Source of the DNA: Pocillopora verrucosa
Lineage: Eukaryota > Cnidaria > Anthozoa > Scleractinia > Pocilloporidae
Assembly: GCF_036669915.1 (NCBI RefSeq)
Contig: NC_089312.1
Span: 19,719,817 to 19,783,816, forward strand
Reading direction: 5' to 3'
DNA: 64,000 nt
The translations under genes and the position numbers were made by a program. The number at the start of each line of letters is the position of its first letter. The stretch's first letter is position 1. Positions 57,661 through 64,000 of this stretch are shown piece by piece. The notes under the pieces were generated by a model. That model searched no databases. It had not been told where the DNA came from and was given only the letters and a program-made list of their open reading frames with translations.

Positions 57661-60600
57661 AAATTTATCCACTGGTCAGCCGCAGGACCGCGTGGCATTT
57701 CGAATCTGCATGTCTGTTGCTATGTTATACCAGTTGAATTGTCAAGAAATTATCTTTTCATGAAATTAAGAAACATGGAGAATTTTTACCAAAGCTGAAA
57801 AGGGCAAGAATGATTCGTAAAGATTGAGCCGATAAAAATCAAGTTCTTCCTTCAAAACATTTTACTCCTTGTTTTTCTAATTTTTTTCTCCTTAATGTTT
57901 AGATAAATATTTGTAACTTTAAACATGAAGTTTAAGATAAAGGAATATTCTCCCGTAATTTTTGCCCCCGTGCATATTCTCCTGCCGAAAGGCTAATTTA
58001 GTTTTCAAGAAAGTTCTTAGTCGGGTTCTCAGTGATTGCGTTAATTGCCTTGAATGAAATCCAAGTGAACGAGGCATAGAACAACGACAAAGCCAAGATA
58101 TGGCTGAGTTTTGATGACAACACATAAGGCCATTTCTTTCAATTAGAATGAGAAGAATGTTTAGAGGCAATTGTCTACAGGTACTTTCTAAAAATGATAA
58201 CAGGCTTCTACACTGCCTTGTTATGCAAAATAACAAGAAATTTAAGAGCTGCAGTGAAAAAATACCTGATATCACCCATTGAACAAATACAATTTGTTCA
58301 TACTGCTGAAAAAACTTAAGGTGCCAATAGAATCTAGGAGATGAAATCTTTGTGCATTATAATGACTCAACGTGTTGTTATTTTACTGAATATTCGTGTA
58401 TACAGCAGGATGTATTGGGTGTATATTGGATGTGTAAGGTGTATACATGTAGACAGTAGGATGTCAGCGGATCTGATTACTGCCGAGATCAACCAGTGCT
58501 TCGCGGCCAATCCTCATAATAAAGGGATTTGGGCTCCATTGTGTAACAGAACGATTATGTAAAATCTAGAAATAGGATTTTAAAATCATTAGTTCAAATT
58601 ACCTTTACTCACAGGTCCGCAAATATTACGCTCTCGTCCAGATTTTATCCGATTCAAAATTTAGCTCCGCCGGTTTTCGTAATTCTCGTCACACTGACCA
58701 CTAAAATTTTCAGAGGATTTTTTGAAAATATTCGTGTTTCAAATCAAAAGAAGTAGTGGCATGATACTGAAAATTATGGTGAGACTTGAAATGAGATCTC
58801 GAGGTGAATAACAAGTAGACAAATTTAACTTTGTTCATTACCTCACCAGTGTACCGTTAATCGTCATAAAATAAGTAATGAATTCTGATTTTATGTGATT
58901 AAAATTATTTGTCTGTGTTTTTACATAAGAAGACTGGAATAAAATTTGCACTTAAACTCTTATTTAGGATGATTCCGCACAGCTTTCAGTCAGAATTTCG
59001 ATTAACAGCTTTTCTAAAAACTCATTCTTATGTTGCGTTCGATTTATTTTCAGTCTGAAGCTATTGTCGATTAAAGTATATTATATCCGGCACCATATAT
59101 GCTCAAAAATTATTGAGGAAATTAAATTCATTCATTTTTTTGAATGAGTTCCGTAGATCTACGCACGAATCTTGAAAATCATCTTTAAACTTTAAAGTTT
59201 CAACAACAGAAAATAAAGTTTGAAAAACAGAGAAAACCATAAAGGAAACGAGCGGCAGTTTTCTACCAAACACGAGATAATGATCACTAAAGAAGAAGTA
59301 GCTGCATGGTCTTTGTCTTAAGTCAGGTCTTGAGTAAACAAAGCCCTTTTTCATTATAAGCTATGAATGACAAAGACCCAGTAAAAAAAATTTTGCTAAT
59401 TTGTGATGGAAAACGCTCGTTTAATATACTAATCGATGACCAATTGTCCTCGCGATGCATTCATGTCGACGTAATATTAGCACCATTCTTTCTCAAAACA
59501 TTTTTTCACCTGGTTATCGGCTCTTCATCTCCCGTTGAGGGATAATTTCGCTTTTTATAGGTTGTCAATTCAAGAATTTTGACTTTGCATTTGCTGGAAA
59601 AAGGTAACAGTGTTTTATGCATTTATTTGTGTATTTATTTGTGAATTTATTTGTGTATTAGGTGTGACAAGCCTCTGATTTGTAGCCGGGGAAACTCTGA
59701 GAAAAAATCAAAACTTCGACCAGTTTCAAATAACGGTTTTACTAATTCGATATTCTTAAACGATAAGGTAATTCCTTCGATAGTGTACAGTATAAATACA
59801 TAGTACAAATCCTATAGAACGAAATCGGTTACCAACGATAGCAATGAAGGAGACAGAGAGCGCAATATTCCGAACTTTATTCTTAAACAAAACAGTTGTG
59901 AAACGAATCGAAAATCTCCCCTCATTTTGTCAGTCAACGAACACTTCCTCGGTGGCAACTCTCGAGAATTTACCGCATTTATCTTGCACAGTACTATCAT
60001 GTTAGTCTTTGGCAGGTAGGTACTGTAATTTCATGGATAGGTAAAACCCGATCTGGTAACCATATAAACCAATTCAACGCAAAAAGCAGAAAAACCAAAG
60101 TCACGATTTTAATTGGTATCTAAACACCACAGTCCTGATGTTAGAGTATATTTGTTTTGGACTCTCTTCCTATCAAAGAAGAAGCATGAATTTTACTATC
60201 AGTCCAATCTGAAACACCTCATATTTTCCTTGGTTGGAGTAGGGATAATTTCGCTTTTTGTATCCATTAAATCAGTTACTGAGACTCTCAAATATGATAT
60301 TTTTATATGTGTGCTAAACGTAAATGCCATTTTCAATGCCACAAATACAATTATTTCATGTTAGTTATTTTCTCTCATTTTTTACTTTGAGTGAGAGTTT
60401 AAATTTGTGTTGTTTAAGACCATCCTCGCATAATGACAGCGACAAAATTTAGTTTGCTGGAATAATTTACCTGTAATGTTAATTTAACAGACCAGGAGTT
60501 AACAAGTCGTACCGCCTCTGGCAATCATTAAAAATCAATATCCAGAATCAAACTTTGTCGTCAGTTACTGGTGCAAAATTGTTTCTCATCATCCGTTATT

Positions 60601-60922
60601 GTATAGTTAATTTCGTCTAAATATATCGGCAGCTTTGTATGGTTAATCGTAGATTAGACTTTTTCTCGTGTATGAAGTCGGACAAATTATTACTGCCGGG
60701 GTAGATTTGGGTAAAACTTTTGTATCACATTTGAGATATTATGAATGTACTATTATTTTGATCACGTTTCTAAATGACAGCTAAGTGATGGGCTCCTGTG
60801 TATGACTTATACATCCTTATATTTTTTCAGAAACCTCATTTTTCCCATTTTGGTTAGGTTTTGTATATATATTTTTTTTCGCTAAGATACATTTTCGTCT
60901 AAATAAAGGGAGTAGGTTTCTA

Positions 60923-60929
<7 letters not shown>
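57661..60929. other. Intergenic, no supportable gene
   Basis: I looked for a third GPCR copy after the duplicated block and found none. A 118-codon minus-strand frame at 57919-58275 has no recognisable motif. A small TATTTGTG repeat lies near 59620-59660. Confidence 0.45.
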
Positions 60930-60961
<32 letters not shown>

Positions 60962-61070
60962 TATAGCAGGTGATTTAGTGTTTACAACTGAGTTAAAAGG
61001 CTGACGTTTCGAGCGTTAGCCCTTCGTCAGAGCGATTGACGAAGGGCTTACGCTCGAAATGTTAGCCTTT
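60930..61070. mobile_element. Fold-back repeat with about 33-bp arms
   Basis: Arms 60997-61029 and 61037-61070 pair with few mismatches (GCTGACGTTTCGAGCGTTAG against CTTACGCTCGAAATGTTAGC) around a 7-nt loop. It is preceded by AAGAAACTGTGGTGCTGCGT, also found at 14816. No coding capacity. Confidence 0.85.
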
Positions 61071-64000
61071 CTAATTTGTGATGTACCATTAAAATACGAA
61101 AGTACATTTCAAAGTTAATCCTTTTTAAACACAAAAACATTCAAAGATCTTATTAAAACACTTAAATGGTCACATTTTAATATCATTTTCATCACTAAAA
61201 TCCCTGTTTGTTTTCTACGTCATGCAATGGTTTAAATTTAGAACACTCGTGATAAAATAGTGTTCAAATTACAGCCGGTCGTGAAGAGCGAATGTTTCAT
61301 GCAGCATTTGAGGAAAATTCTATCGATTTTAACTTCGCGAGTGTCATTGAAAAAGCGCGAGCACTTGTTCCACACACTAAAATATCTCAACCACTCATCA
61401 TATATCACACATGGCGCGCCATATGGATCACGTAACACGAATCACGCTTTGATACTGATGATCTTATCACAATTTGATCTTATCGAAACTCGTAAAACGT
61501 GTTGAGGAATAATGAACGGTCCTGCGATCGGAATGTTCTAAGGGTTTCCGCGGCTATCTTTAGAATCTCAATCGCATTAAACTGCACTTGAGAAAGTACA
61601 TAATTCTCAACAAATTTCGATATACTTGCTCGGCGTGCAGTTGAATTCAAGGTCAGCATGTAACGAATATGAAGCTGTGAAACCTAAAAAGCAGGAATGT
61701 ACAAATGTAAGGTAAGCTCATATCAATAACATTTGGCACTGATCTTAGAGAGCAGCTTTGTCGGAAAACGAACATCATTGTTGTCTACATAGCGAAATTC
61801 AAATAGTCGTCGTACAGTGCACAAATACTAGTACAAATCATGAAAATAACTTTCAAAAACATTTGACAGAAAGTTGATTTCTTTTTCCCTTTTATGGCTA
61901 TTCATATTTCACAACATTTTCGTGCTTTGCTAAGTTTCAGAAAGTTCTCCGGTTTAATTTAATAATCAGCTCAGAATAATGAACGAATAACCAAGTGTTA
62001 CGTGATATTCGATCATTTTACCATAAATGCATCGAGATGCAACTATTTTTATAAATTGTCGTTGCTGAGTAATCAGTCAACCGAACGCGATTTCCTGTCA
62101 CGAACTATCATTATTTCTTGCCACAGCCACACAAAAGGGTCCCTTGCTTTGTATTTTTCACGTTCTGTGAGTGAGAAACAGAACACGAGCTTTATCCTTA
62201 GGGGAGTAATCTCCTTGTTTGAATTGGAGAGAAAGGTCTACACAAAACGAGAGAAATTATTTAACGCTGGAGGGGAACAAGTTGTACCTGTAATGGCTCG
62301 ACAAAATGCGTAGACTGTCTGGCGTCGCGTCGTATCTTTGGAACGAGTGTAAGGTTTGCTCCGAACTTAAGCCAAAAATTAAACTACCTTTTTTTTTCGT
62401 AGAGTGGGTATTAAATGGCTTAACTAATTCAATTTAAGTATGAGCAAACTCTTATTTTTACACATGTAAAACCAAAACAAAGAAAATGGCTTGATTGAAG
62501 CAAAGATGCTACCCCACTTTTACATTCCCCGTAGCTAGAGGCGGGCCCCCTAAATCGTGACGTAATAAGCACTTAAAGCCAAACACGTGCCCGTAGTGAA
62601 GCAGAGCAAACTAGTGACTACTCAGGAAGCAGGTTTGTCCATAAAGTTGAGACTTTTATTATTTTCCGAGAGTTGTTCTTGGAGCTAAAATCTCCTTGTC
62701 AAATGTATCTACTGAGCTATGTCATGGCCCATGTCATTTCGTAACATTTGTTCTTCTGTCAGGGTAAGTCACACCGTATCAAGATAAGCGACTGTGTTAC
62801 CAGTTTGTTGAGAGAACTTCATACCTAAGGGTGACCGACATACAGTGCGTTATTCATCACTACCGCATATTAGTAGAAACGATCGCTAAGATAAAATACA
62901 ACTCTCCTTAGGCAGCTACCCGTGTGAAATTAAAGATGATCAGATAAACTGTCGGGATATTTTTCCCCGACTCCTTCGCATTAAAAAAAATGGCTATTGC
63001 AGATCAATAATCTTTATTTGATATAGAAAACTTCACTTAGTCTAACATCACTTGAAATTACGGTTGTAGTATAATTTGAATTCAGCACTAACCCTCTGAA
63101 TTTGGTATAAAAATTTTGTTCCACGACAAAGTTGCGCTGAGTTCGACTCATCGGCTTGAATCTCAATTATCAGGTACTGGCGCGTATCATCGATATTTGA
63201 TGATATCAGACACGTATATTTGATGATTAATATTTTCTGTAACGAAAATAGTTACATAGAGGTGACATTTTGTGGTTATTTGTTTTTTTTTTACCCAGCA
63301 TAACAAAGAATAAGTGAGAAATGGCAACTGTGATAGGATTTTCTTCTTTTCTTATAACCTTTTACCAAATAGTGAAGAATAAAACTACAAGCGTGCAAGT
63401 TTTGGTCAGGAAGCAGCTATAATTCATATATCACACGATTTCGTCTTATCGAAGCATTCGAGCTTGTCGCCCTTTCTCTTCGCCAAAGGATGAAGTTCCA
63501 TTGGCACAAGAGAAGGAACTATCGCGGGCCAGCGCATAATTTCTGCAGCAAGCGCAAGAAACCAGTTTCTAATTCTCACTGAACAAAGTACCTTCTTTCC
63601 AAGACACAAAACATTTTCTTTTAAAAACCTGCAGGGGCTAAGTGGCGGCCGAGCGTGAATTACGATGAAATTCTCAGCAAATATGATCGATCATAAGTGA
63701 CTAATAGTAATCCCGCGCAAAATCTTGCTACCCACAGTTGAGGAGTTGATACCACGATAAAATGTTTTCCGGAAAGGAGGGGGCAACGGGCGGAATGAAC
63801 TATCTTCAAGCAGCTCATTCCTCCTACAGACAATAATATTGTCTCATTGTTTTCAGGCTCTCCTGTCTCTCTCATTTCTTCCTTTGTCTAACCCCTTCAG
63901 TTTTTCGCTCGCGCACTCTTTTGCTTCCTTCCACCATTGAGCGCCTGGCCAACGGGTTAGAGCAGGAGAAACCCTGAATGTTATTAACACTCAGGCCTCC
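61071..64000. other. Intergenic, no supportable gene
   Basis: Several overlapping short frames on both strands (61238-61505, 62002-62313, 63424-63609, 63660-63875) have no family likeness. I see no RNA gene. Confidence 0.4.

Noticed and set aside
57919-58275. 118-codon minus-strand frame as a third GPCR remnant
   Set aside because: I tested all three frames for receptor motifs (DRY/ERx, CWxP, NPxxY) and found none in a sensible order.

Overview
The window looks like nuclear DNA of an anthozoan cnidarian, probably a stony coral, though the species cannot be read from it. It is AT-rich, with compact multi-exon animal genes, GT-AG introns, single-exon rhodopsin-family receptors, cnidarian-style opsins and many short non-autonomous transposons. 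No bacterial, viral or organellar genes are visible. I support eight protein-coding genes plus one weak secreted-peptide candidate; most other open frames are chance.

Left part (1-17 kb): a degenerate CAGT minisatellite, two decayed non-LTR retrotransposon remnants, a perfect short hairpin (4973-5024), a single-exon opsin (+, 5954-6859), a two-exon class A GPCR (-, 10055-12098) and a second single-exon opsin (-, 15274-16299). Both opsins keep the retinal-binding lysine and the Glu181-equivalent counterion, and both lack Glu113.

Middle part (21-42 kb): a full ER-anchored bZIP factor of the CREB3L/OASIS type (-, 21009-30039), rebuilt from eleven exons with a phase-compatible cassette exon and a possible alternative first exon. 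Its introns are filled with MITEs. Next comes an unrecognised eight-exon gene of about 513 residues (-, 33490-38297). It lies head to head with TMEM138 (+, last three exons 40976-42129), a ciliary transition-zone/ciliogenesis membrane protein. The 5' half of one TMEM138 exon and its intron are duplicated downstream.

Right part (46-58 kb): two closely related single-exon peptide-receptor-like GPCRs in tandem (+, 46283-47401 and 51234-52343). They sit in a region of nested segmental duplication that also contains a non-coding block of about 1.6 kb present twice. A possible 42-residue secreted cationic peptide lies just downstream. From about 58 to 64 kb I see only one fold-back element and no supportable gene.

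The five GPCR genes suggest a receptor-rich, duplication-prone region. The opsins imply light sensing. The CREB3L gene implies secretory-pathway/ER-stress transcription control. The TMEM138 pair implies a ciliary locus, but the function of its partner is inference only. I found no clearly novel multi-gene system.
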